A stretch of 64,000 nucleotides of DNA, from the NCBI GenBank assembly GCA_002778195.1, contig PCDI01000011.1, positions 62,001-126,000 on the forward strand, written 5' to 3'. Within the stretch, counting starts at the first letter, position 1. Each line of letters starts with the position of its first letter. The notes below the pieces were generated by a model. The model was given only the letters and a program-made list of their open reading frames with translations. It did not search any database and was not told the DNA's origin. Position numbers and translations under genes: made by a program. The DNA is from Raffaelea ambrosiae (lineage: Eukaryota > Ascomycota > Sordariomycetes > Ophiostomatales > Ophiostomataceae). Positions 11,701-21,800 of this stretch are shown here, piece after piece.

Positions 11701-14700
11701 CAGAGAACACGACAGGGCCCATTATAAGGAGCAGGAACGGCAACGGGGCCGTGGCGGTGTTTTGGATCGCGAGCCGCGCCCATATGGGAGCAATGTCGAT
11801 AGCAGTCGCGGCAACTCAGCACATGATGCCAGTCATCACAGAGACTCGCCTGACATGCAAGACTCCCGGTCCCACTCGTCGGGGGGCACCGCAAAGCGAG
11901 ATCTCCCGCCTATCCCGGTGGAGCAAGCGTCGACCCTAGCCGATAGCGAGAGAACCAGCAGCTTTGCCAGCTCGGCTCCCTCGTCTGAAAACCAGAAGCG
12001 GCGACCCCCTACCAGTGGCGGGCATGCTCTGTCAACCATTGTCTCGGTCGAGTCGTTGAGCACGCGGCAGTCTGACACCATGTCCACGGTCTCGCAGACC
12101 ACCATCACCCAGACTACGACTGTGACCGGCACAACGGGAGACGCCCAGCGACACGGAGGCCAGAAGCCGGCAAGCGGGCTGAAGCGGCGACTGACCAAGC
12201 ACTCCGACCTCGTGTCTGTCCTGTCGCTCCCCGAAGACTCACAGCTCCCAGCGCGGACGAAGAGCATTCGGCTTGCGCGCAGCCTGCACAGGAAAACCAG
12301 CAAGCTGGACAATGCGACGCTGGCCGATCTGCTGCAGGAGTTTGCCGAAGACGAGAACCTCTACCAGCGAGAGCTGAAGACGCTGGCCGACGGCGTCATC
12401 CCCGTGCTCCTGACGCAGTTTGTGCAGGGAGACAACGCGCACCATGCCGCAGACGTCTTCGGTGTCCGTGCTGGCAGCAACAAGGCGGATTCCATGTCCA
12501 GGGCCGTCGTCAACATGGGAGTCGCGCTGGAGAAGCTCAAGACGCTGCACAAATGGGTCCCTCTCCATGATGCGCCACGCATGGTGCAGTGGCTGGACTC
12601 GGTCTACCCCGTGTATGACAGCTACCTGGATGCCTGGAGACTTGGCTTCCAGGGCGTGATTGTCAACCTCGCCCCCGCGGCCGGCAAGACGGCCGACGAA
12701 GACTCTCTCGTGAATGCCATGGACCGGAATGAAGACGGCGATGTTCTCGACGAGAACGGCGAACGGGTCGATGTGGCGTATCTGCTGAGACGGCCGCTGG
12801 TGAGGATCAAGTGGATGCTCAAGTTCGCCAAGGTGAGACAGAACCATTGCTCCATGGACGAACGGTCATGCTAACCAACGGTGTGCGAAATTAGGGAGCC
12901 AATATCATCCTCGGCGGAGGCATTGCGCGGGATGTCGTCGACAGGCTGGAAGTGCTGCAGGACAAGGCGCGGCGGCGGCATCGCGAGGAAACAGCCCGGA
13001 AGGCGGACGAGGACGCCAATGCCACGGACACGACACGTGCGCGCAGTGTGCGCAACCTGGCAGCGCTGGACCATGTGCACATCGACCAGACACGGCAGGT
13101 CAGCGCCAAGGATTGGTTTGACCTGGACATGGTGCACTCCAACGGGCAGCGTCTGAGCTGCCAGGTCGAGCTGGTCTTCCGAGACAAGCCATCCGACCGG
13201 AGCGACCGTGGCGATGTCCTCATCCGCGAGACCGGGAGCGGCGGCCGCTCGTGGCTGCTGTTTCCGCCTTTCCACCTGTCCCAGCTCTCGGCACGCCCAG
13301 GCCCCGACAAGTGCTCGTTGGTGGTGATGGCCCGCGACGTCTTCGACGGGCGGGAATGGTACGAGCTCATGACGGTCTACGCCGACCACGAGGACACGGC
13401 GGCAGACTGGCTAGACATCCTGGGCACCGATCCGATCCCGCCGAGCGCGTCGGGCCAGGGCCCCGTCAAGGCCACGCAGCGTGTGCCTCCTTCTCCGCGG
13501 GCCGCGGCCGAGACAGACATTCCTCTGGGCGAGAGAAGAACAGCGGGGGACAAGTGGCAGCAGCAAGCACCAAAGATGCCCAAGAAGCCGGTCCGCTACC
13601 ACAACCGGACGCCGTCCACGCCCAGCGCTCACACCTATTCCATGACCGACAGCGACCGGACAACCACCATGTCCACCACCTACTCTCGGTCCTCGTCCGG
13701 ACAGCCACCGCTGTCACAGCTATCTTCGTCGTGGGAGTCTTCCTGGAACCAGTCGCCCGGCGACTCCACGCCGTCGGAATACAGCAAAACGATGCGGTCG
13801 TCGGCCGGGGCGCCTTTTCGCCAAGACGTACCCCCGGCACCCCCCATACACCACCAGCGCGTCCGGTCACGGTCGCCGCCGGTGCTCAAACCCCCGGTCG
13901 AGCCGAGTGCAGCGTCGCTGCGAGTCCGGCGCCGCACGTCGTCGCCGCTCAAGCACGAATTCCGTCCTTCTGACGCTTCGTCGGAGAGCGACTCCACCAC
14001 GGACAGCGCCTCCGGGACAGAGTCCGACTCGTCCGACGACGATCTCGAGGAAGACGATGTTCCCGACGCCCTCCCAGGTATCAGCATCAGGAAGCCGATG
14101 CGCAGCTCTGTGGAGCCGGCCATGTCTGAATGCAGCATCACGCCTTCGCACTCTGCATCGCAGGCCGGACAGCCCAACCTGCGGACCGCGCCGATTTCCG
14201 AGTACACGCACCAGTTCATGGCTGCTATCTCGTACTGGTCCAACAAGAAGGGCATCTGGCGGGATCTGGGTGAGCCCATCAGCTCGGTCATTATTGCCCC
14301 GGGCCTGATTGAGGTCTTCTCTCCCGGCGCCGCTGTGGCAGACGTCAGACGCAGCCCCGGGCTGGCCGGAGCATCCGAGGTCGATATCGACGCTGGCACG
14401 CCACGACCACTCATTGCACTGGATCTCACACCGCTGGTCATGATCCGCCAGAGCACCGTGATTGACCTGGAGATCCGCTCTCCGGTCCGGTCTTACTCCA
14501 AGTACAACCAGCTCGATGCTGGCATCTTCCGTTTCCGCGCCTCCTCGCCCGCCGAGCTGTCCACGTTTTACGCCGCTGTGCACCAGTCCAGGATGAACAA
14601 TGCCAAGTTCAAAGCGCTCGAGGAGGAAGCACGCTACCGATCCTTTGGACAGCAGGCCACCGGCGAGGAGGAAGGCAAGAGCCGGCGCCGGAGCTGGTTT

Positions 14701-15402
14701 GGTCGCAAGAACAGCTACAGGGCCTCTACGCGTGCACCCTCGCAGTCCCAGGGCAGCTCGTCTAGCGTTTCGGCCACGAGTTTCTTGAGGAAGCTGACCG
14801 GCGGCAACCTGTCCTTCAACATTGACCAATCCTCGGTGGACAAGCAAAGCGGCGCGGGCGGCGGCGGCCCCGGAAGCTTCTACACTTCGTCCGGTTCTTC
14901 GTCTCTGACAGGCAGCGCAAATACGCCACCGCGATCGCCCTCGATCAGCCTCGCAGACAGCGGCAGCCGAGGTGCCCAGGGCCTGGGATCGTCCGACATC
15001 AAGATGAGATGCCATCTGCAAATTGGGGCAAACAAATGGGAAGACCACGGGAACTGCGTGCTGAGCGTATCGCGACCGCCCCCGGGCGCAAGGCAGGAGC
15101 TGACCATCTACCACGGTCTTGAAAAGCGGGTGTTGGTGGTGTCTATCCCCAAGAAGGAGGTCGACAAGCCCCTGGTCATCCTCGACGTGGTCGTGGGCAG
15201 CAAGTGTTTCGCAAGGCTCGCGGCGCGGGGCATTGTCCTGAACGTGTGGGAAGCCCTGCGGGATGAACACAACCGGATCGGATCGGCGCCCGCCGAGGGT
15301 GCCATTGCCGGCCATGTCAAGAAATGGTGCTTCCAGTTTGCGAGCGAATCCATTGCGAGCTGGGTGTACGGGCTTGTTACCTCGGAGGTTGCCATCATCT
15401 AG
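8798..15402 (+). CDS. Giant DH/PH-like (RhoGEF-type) low-complexity protein
   Basis: Two exons (8798-12832 and 12895-15402) encode about 2180 residues. The 62-nt intron has GTGAGA, CTAAC and TTAG signals and keeps the frame. Residues 1-1165 are disordered and Lys/Ser/Arg/Asp-rich, with SKDG/SKDD repeats (237-256), KSG repeats (386-433), three copies of DDGIRVRP (445, 487, 525) and an RDYD/RDHD array (about 930-973). A Dbl-homology-like helical domain follows (about 1170-1360, LADLLQEFAEDENLYQREL to LRRPLVRIKWMLKFAK). Then come a PH-like segment (about 1400-1525), a second PH-like segment (about 1775-1920) and a conserved C-terminal domain (about 2046-2180). Related fungal proteins are, as I recall, often named SRm160/300 splicing coactivator. 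The DH-PH order argues instead for a Rho-type GEF or scaffold. GEF activity is inferred. Confidence 0.85.
9505..9563 (+). repeat. In-frame SKDG/SKDD codon repeat
   Basis: About five copies of a 12-bp unit (GATTCCAAAGAC and variants) encode SKDG/SKDD, an acidic-basic disordered tract inside the DH-like protein. Confidence 0.8.
9955..10095 (+). repeat. In-frame KSGA/KSGD repeat
   Basis: A 12-bp repeat (AAGAGCGGCGCC and variants) encodes KSGAKSGAKSGDKSGD followed by degenerate K-x-x-D units. It is a charged low-complexity expansion in the DH-like protein. Confidence 0.85.
11594..11718 (+). repeat. In-frame RDYD/RDHD 12-bp tandem array
   Basis: About ten near-perfect 12-bp units (GACAGAGACTAC then GACAGAGACCAC) encode an alternating RDYD/RDHD stretch. 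Block-wise Tyr-to-His change along the array suggests unequal exchange or slippage. RD-dipeptide tracts occur in RNA-binding proteins, which may explain splicing-type names given to homologues. Confidence 0.88.
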
Positions 15403-16380
15403 AAGCGAGCGTCTCGACGTCGATATTTTCTCTATTATTTTTTCTGTTATCATCTTGCATGGGCTGTCTGGGGCATTGCGAGGGACATAACGATTCACGA
15501 AGCACACGATCTGGTCTCACAAAACCAAAACCAAGAAAAAAATATATATTCCGCCATTGTTTCTTCTTCTTTCTCTTTCTTTTGCTGCTGCTTTTTTTTT
15601 TTTTTTTTTGCTTTTGCTTCTTGCTTGTTGCTCAGCCCTTTTTATATGTCTCCTGTTCTCTCTACTTTCCTTGCGTCTGGGGTGGATGGGCATTTTGGAT
15701 GGACTGCGGCAGTCCTGGATATATACAAAGATAGATACCCTGGGACGGGGGCGAAGTGCGTTTTTTGCCATTTCTGCATTGTTCATGGTTTGCCTGTTGA
15801 TAGAACCTCTACTTTTAATTCTTATTGCATTACTTGTTGCTCCTGTGGACCATGTAATTACAGTGTACGAGTAATACTACTATAACTAATACTCACCCCA
15901 TAAAGAAGAAGGCCGGTGACTAATCAACCATGATACACTAGTCCAACAATAGCTAGACAAGAAGCTGGCCCGTGCACGCTTCCCTCCGCCTGGGTCGCGT
16001 CGGCCTCGCTCTTGTCTGTCGCGGCCACAAAAAAGGGCGGCAAGAGTGAAGCGCAACTGAATCGCATCCACCAGAGTTCACCACTGCGCCTTCTGTTTGC
16101 ACGAGTCCCGCGGCATTTCTTCTTGTCGGCCTCTTTGCACAAAAGCCATCCCACTGGACAAGCGCTTCCCCTTTTTTCGTCTTGTTCGCACGTTTCGACT
16201 ACTCTGTGCCCCGGCGTCTCTCCCTTCGCTAGTTTCTCTTGCTAGCTGACTGTTTTGCGACCTTGCCAGCTGTACGCACCCCCCCCCTCCCCCCCAAAAA
16301 ACGTTCTGCGACGACACAGAATCGAAGACCGAAGAAGACTATCCGAAATTGCATCCCACGCGCGGACACTCAAGCTCAGC
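15403..16380. other. Intergenic region between two co-directional genes
   Basis: Holds the T-rich 3' flank of the DH-like gene (poly-T near 15593-15609), an AT-rich patch with TACGAGTA near 15866, and the pyrimidine-rich promoter and leader of the THO1-like gene. No gene seen. Confidence 0.65.
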
Positions 16381-17370
16381 ATGGCCGACTATGCTTCTCT
16401 GAAGGTCCCTGAGCTCAAGAAGCTCCTGGGCGAGCGGGGACTGCCCCAGACCGGCAACAAGCCTGATCTCATTGCCCGTCTGCAGGACAACGACGCGGCC
16501 AGCAAGGCCAGCGCCAAGCGTAAGCCGACACAGCCGCTCTTGCCCTTCCCCCCAGCTCTCATCGCATGACTGACCCATGTAGCAGCCCCTGCCGAAGACG
16601 AGATCGACTGGGACGACGAGCAGCCTGCCGCCGCGCAGCCAGACAAGGCATCCGAATCCGCACCGGCTCCCGCCGCCGAGGAGACACCAGCCAAGCCTGC
16701 CGAGGCGCCTGTCGAGGCGCCTGCTTCTTCTTCTGCAGCAGCAGCAGCAGCAACAGACGCGCCCGCGTCAGAAGCCGCGAAAGAACCTGCCGCCGCCGCC
16801 GCTGCTGCCGACGCCGCCGACACCGCCGTCGCCGCAGACGGAAAGACGGCCGCGGAGGAGCAGGCTGCTGCCGAGGACGCCGCTGTCGCGGCCGGCCTCT
16901 CCCAGCACCTGGCTGCCACCGACGCCGACGAAGAGGCCAAGAAGCGTGCCGCCCGCGCCAAGCGCTTTGGTCTCGCGGACGAGCAGGACGAAGAGGCCAA
17001 GAAAAAGGCGGAGCGTGCCGCCCGCTTCGGCGTCGACTCGTCGGCCGTTGTCAAGGGCCTCGACGCCGCCCTGCCGGACCGGCCGCGCAAGCGCGGTCGC
17101 GAGGGCGGCGACCAGAACAACAACAACAGCCGGGATGGCCACCGGGACCACAAGCGGGCCACGCCGGACCGGCGCAACGGCGGCGGCGGCGGCGGTGGCG
17201 GCGGTGGTGGTGGTGGGCGGAACCGGCACCGCAACGGCCACCGGGGCGGCAACAGCAACAACAACAGCCGTGGCGACAGCAACGGTCAGCAACAGAAGCG
17301 GTCCAACTTTCTGGACGACCCAGTCGAGCGCAAGAAGGCCGAAGAGCGGGCGAAGCGGTTTGCCAGCTAG
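16381..17370 (+). CDS. THO1: SAP-domain mRNA export factor, THO1/SARNP (CIP29) type
   Basis: Two exons, 16381-16519 and 16583-17370, joined across a 63-nt intron (GTAAGC donor, CTGAC branch, TGTAG acceptor), encode 308 residues. The N-terminus (about 4-38) is a SAP domain: YASLKVPELKKLLGERGLP followed by GNKPDLIARL. An Asp/Glu then Ala-rich linker follows, then the signature repeats KKRAARAKRFGL and AERAARFGV, typical of Tho1/CIP29, an RGG-like Gly/Arg/Asn region with 13 consecutive Gly, and a C-terminal RKKAEERAKRF copy. In yeast and animals these proteins bind RNA with the TREX complex and the UAP56/Sub2 helicase during mRNA packaging and export. The poly-Ala and poly-Gly tracts make it longer than yeast Tho1 (about 218 residues). 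Confidence 0.93.
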
Positions 17371-18813
17371 AAGCCCAAGAAGAAGAGGTTCTAGTTCTTG
17401 ACAGATAAACGAGCTGTTCAAGGGAGAAGAAAAAAAAAACAGAAAGTGAAGCGGGCAAAGCGGGAAAGAAAGGAACACCCCCCCCCCCTTCCCTCCCTCT
17501 CCCTTTCACCCCTATCTCATATATGCTGTGTACAATTTCTCTGTTTTCACATGTCTGGTTCTCTGCGGAATTGCCTGTGTCTTGTTTGTTCGGTTGCCTT
17601 TTTTTATCTCTTTTTTTCTTGTTTCTCTCTTTTCCTTTTCTTCCCTCGGTTTCTTTGCGTTTTTAGACTACAGTGAAGCGCTATTCGCGGCCAGTCCGCA
17701 ACAGCAACGAAAGCAAAAAAAAAAAAAAAAAAAAATATCAAAAAAGTTCGGCGTCCATTTCTTGTGTCTTCGGGTGGGACGGGGTGGTGTTGTCTGGCGG
17801 GCGTTGTCCTGGGCGTGTGGGTTTAGGTAACGCCCGTAGTGATGTATTTTAACACGCAGTGGTCTTTGGGTCTAGACGGAATATAACCAGGTAAACAAGT
17901 CTCAAACAAGCCCTACGATAAACCTGACATCTCATATCAACCGTGTATAAATGCACTTTCACCATATTCAAACAAGGAACACGATAGTGGTCATATAGAA
18001 TGCGTTCTTTCTATGCTGGTGTCTGCCAAAGGGGTAGGGGGTATCTCCAAAAAGCTCAAGCGCCGCTCGGGCAAATAAACAGACAGAAGAACGCTAAACG
18101 AACAGACGCCATGCTGCATGAGCATTCCACGTGTAACCGGGAGCAGCGAGGGGAAGAAGAACCAAAGCAGCTTGTCTCTTTCCAAATCCAAATACCTCCA
18201 CCCCATTCTTCGGGGAGCCTTGGTGCCACCCGAAAGAGCCCGTAAACAATGGGCCTGCATTGACAAATAGAACCGAAAAGCAAAGCAAAAAGAGAAGGTC
18301 GAAACCAGAAGAAGCGAAGGGCCGGAAGAAGCGGGGGGAAATAGAAACATGAAAAATAAGATGGAATGCAAATGAAAATGAAAATGCTCATTAGAGAATT
18401 GCTGGCAATTCAAATATGTCGACTTGCCGATGCATCATGCCCAGCCGAATGCACCCAGAACCAGAAAAAGAATAGGTAAGAAGAGAAGAGAGCCCCCTGT
18501 GCCCCGATATCTAGAGCCCCGTGAAGCCAGAGAGGGTCTGTATGAAATGCCGTGCTGTGTTTACCGGCATGCTGCTGTCTTTGGTGTACAATTTGGGGAT
18601 TTCGCTCGACCTGTGTCGTTCGCTGGTCCGTGTCGGCGATCTGGCGATCTTGGAGGGCTTGCGCCCATTTTTTTCGTCTTTGCTGTTTTTATCAAACAAG
18701 AAAATAAAAAACCGGGAAAGAAACGGAAGAGAAGTAATAAACAAATAGGAAACGAGCGCGAAAACGAGCGCGAATGCAAATGTGCCTGCCTTCAAGTTCC
18801 GAGCTCCGCCTCT
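17371..18813. other. Convergent intergenic region (3' flanks of two genes)
   Basis: Lies between the ends of the THO1-like gene (+) and the methyltransferase-like gene (-). It contains T-rich 3' UTR-like sequence and a 21-nt A homopolymer (17715-17735). No gene recognised. Confidence 0.65.
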
Positions 18814-21800
18814 TCACACGCTGGCAACCCGTCGCACATCGGGTACCCGGGCGTAGCATACCATTAGTTTCAAGTTGGTCCTCCATGCTTCGCACTCTGC
18901 TAACAGCGCACGCTCCGTCCACATGTTGTTGTTGCTGGCACCATCCTTGGCTTCTCCGGGCACCTTGGAAATAGACGCTTCGCCATAGCATCGGCTATGC
19001 CACCACCGGCCGACCCGGGCCACCATGTTTGTGATGCTCTCATCAGCCACCGGACTGTTGTCGCTGATCATCTCTGCCAGGCTGCGCTCGTCCTTCTTGG
19101 GTTTGGATCCAGCCAACTTCTTGGAGCTGCTGCTGCTACCAGCCTCGCTGCTAGACCTGGGAATGTTGCTTGCCACAGGAACACCAACACGGCAAGACTT
19201 GACATCGGTATAGCCCTTGGTGCCCAACAGGCGCAGAATGAGGTCTGCCGTGGAGCCAAGATGGGTATCTGGAGATTGCGTGTGGATCTGCTCCTTGAGA
19301 CGCCGTATCGCCCTCCGTGTGCGGTTGCCCATATTGTTCAGGTCAAAGTCGAGCACAGATAGTTCCAGGTAGCCCCCAGGCTTCAAAACCCGACGGGCTT
19401 CACTGATGATGTTCCTGTAGTGGCTCTCGGGAGCAGCAGCAGGAAACCGATAGACCACAGTCGTGAATATTTCCGACTGGAAAGGCAGCTTCTCGGCGTA
19501 CGACTTGTACTGAATCTGGTGGTGGTTGGGTGGAGTGAGCGGAAAGGCGGTCCCGCCGTTCTGACAATCGACAGGCAGAGGAGGGCGCGGCGAGAGATTG
19601 AAGAATGTCGCCGCAGGATACGTCTCTGCTGCGTAGAAAGACCAGTCGTCGTTTCCAAGTCCATCGAGAACCAAAACGGAATGGCCATTGGGCGGGCTCA
19701 CGACGGGAACCAGGTCATCGCGCGCAGGGCTGAACAGGACATGGCCAAAAGTGAGCCACTTGCTCACGGTCATCGAGCCGACCCGAAGGTTGACCTGCGA
19801 GGTAGGCGAGTTGTCCTCAGATACCTGGCTGTACACGCTGCTGTCAGAAACCCGCATCTTTGCCCGTACACTGCGTTGGGACGAGGCGCTGCTCCGTTGC
19901 GATGTCACCGGTTTCCTCCCCGAGCTGCCGGCGCTGCTTCGATCGCCATATCCGGAAACAAACTCGGAAACCGAAAATGGAGTCGATGGGTCGGCAGCCT
20001 CCGCGGCCTGCGTCACCATATCAGAGCTGTAGACGCTCGAAGGTACGGGCGGGCGATCGGCACGGACGGTTTCATCGAGGCTCCTGACTTGAAGGTGCAC
20101 TGCAACATTCGGTGGCTCCAGCGGCAGTTCGGGCGCAGGCACTTTAGCCTTGCTCTCCTTGGCTGTTGCCGTTGCCGTTGCCGTGGTCTCGGCTGCGAGG
20201 GGTGCAACAGACCCTTCAAGGTGGAACGGCATGCCGTGCGAAGAGGTTGCAGATTGCGGAGCCTTCACAGCCTCGTCTCCAAGAAGGTCGTTGTACTCGT
20301 CCCATATCTCGTCTTCGACCAAGGGCGCGCCTGGATGTGGCACCACAGCGGTAGCAGCAGCAGCGAAACTGAGCATCCCTGAGCTGCTGGACGTTGTGCA
20401 CGAAGTGCTCTGGGAATTGTTTCGTGGAGGGAAGGCAAGAAACTCGCCGCCCGTGTCAATGCGGTCTCCGTCAAAGGCGGGGCCGCGCGACAAACGGTGG
20501 GACGGTGCGATATGGTCCGCAGAGCTACTCGTCAATGTCGAGCCGTCATGCACGAGGTCGGGGGTTGAAGGCTTGGGCGGTGATAGGCCCTTGGCGACAG
20601 ACTGTGTGTCTAGGGAGTCTGGAAGAGAGGCCGGCATTTGCATGCTTGCACGTTTGAACGGTCGCGAAAAGCTCATTGGTGACGTCTTCTCGGACCGCGC
20701 ACTGACAACCTTTGGTATCCTGCCAACTTGTGGCAGTCTGCTAGGACGGAGCGGGTTTCTCGCAGGAGGTTGCGAAGGGCGGCCGTCATCATGGCGCGCA
20801 TGCTGTTGTTGCGAGGGCGGTTGTGAGGGTTGGCGATCTACGACAACGTCGACCGGTTCTCTCTGTTGCTGCTCCTGCTTCTCCTGCTCCTGCTTCTCCT
20901 GCTTCTCCTGCTGCCGGGCCGGCCCTGGCAGCTTCGACGTAGGAGATATCTGATAGAAGATGTGCTGTCGTGACGAAGACGACGATGGTGTGGAAGGAAG
21001 CACGGCCTGTGGGTGTGACGGCATGCTCTCAGCTAGGCCGGACTGGCCAGTCGATGGACGCCTTTGCCTTTCTGGTGATTGGGGCGGCCATACATGGGCT
21101 TCTCGAAGCACGTCCTCCACGTCGATCATGTCGCCATCCTCAGCCTCAGAAGAGTCTAGCATCGTATAGAATGCCACCGGCTTTGCTTCGTGCACTGCAA
21201 ACTTGGTGTCAACAGTGACCGCGACCGTCGAGGCCGACTGCGCCGTCTTCTTTGCCGAGGCCGGCTGGCTCTGGGAGCGGCCAAACAGGTTCCATTTGCG
21301 AGGCGATCTCGGTCGCTTTGTGAGCTTCTTGGCCGACGGGGCATTGCTGCTAGCGTTCGAGCCCTTTCGGCCGCGGGCAAACTCAGGGCGAACCTCGAGG
21401 GCAGAGTCGTCAGACATGATGCTCGCATCCAGGCTGGTGACAGAGGGGTTCAGTCCGCTCTGCGGCTTCTGCACAACGATGGGCCTAGGCAGGTGGATTT
21501 GGGACGTGTCTGGAGACTGCAGGCGCTGGACAGACCGTCGGAAGGCCAAAGTCGAGTGCATCATCCCCGCCTCCGAGTCGCTGCTGTCAGAGGGCCGGCG
21601 AAGTCGGCTGTTCAGCGGCGAGGCTTGACGGGGTTTGCGGGGCATTGCCGACGGCCACAGCGTATTGCGGCCTTCCCTGGGAGACAGGGACACCTGGGAA
21701 CCGTTGCGTGAGCCCGAGCTTGGCCCACGCAGCCCGAGCCCGATGCCGCTGCCGGCACCAATACTGGCGCTGCTTCCGGTCTGGCTCTCGTGACTCTCGG

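Noticed and set aside
17715..17735. 21-nt A run that could mark a retroposed element tail.
   Set aside because: No target-site duplication or element body is recognisable; other homopolymers of similar size occur in the window.
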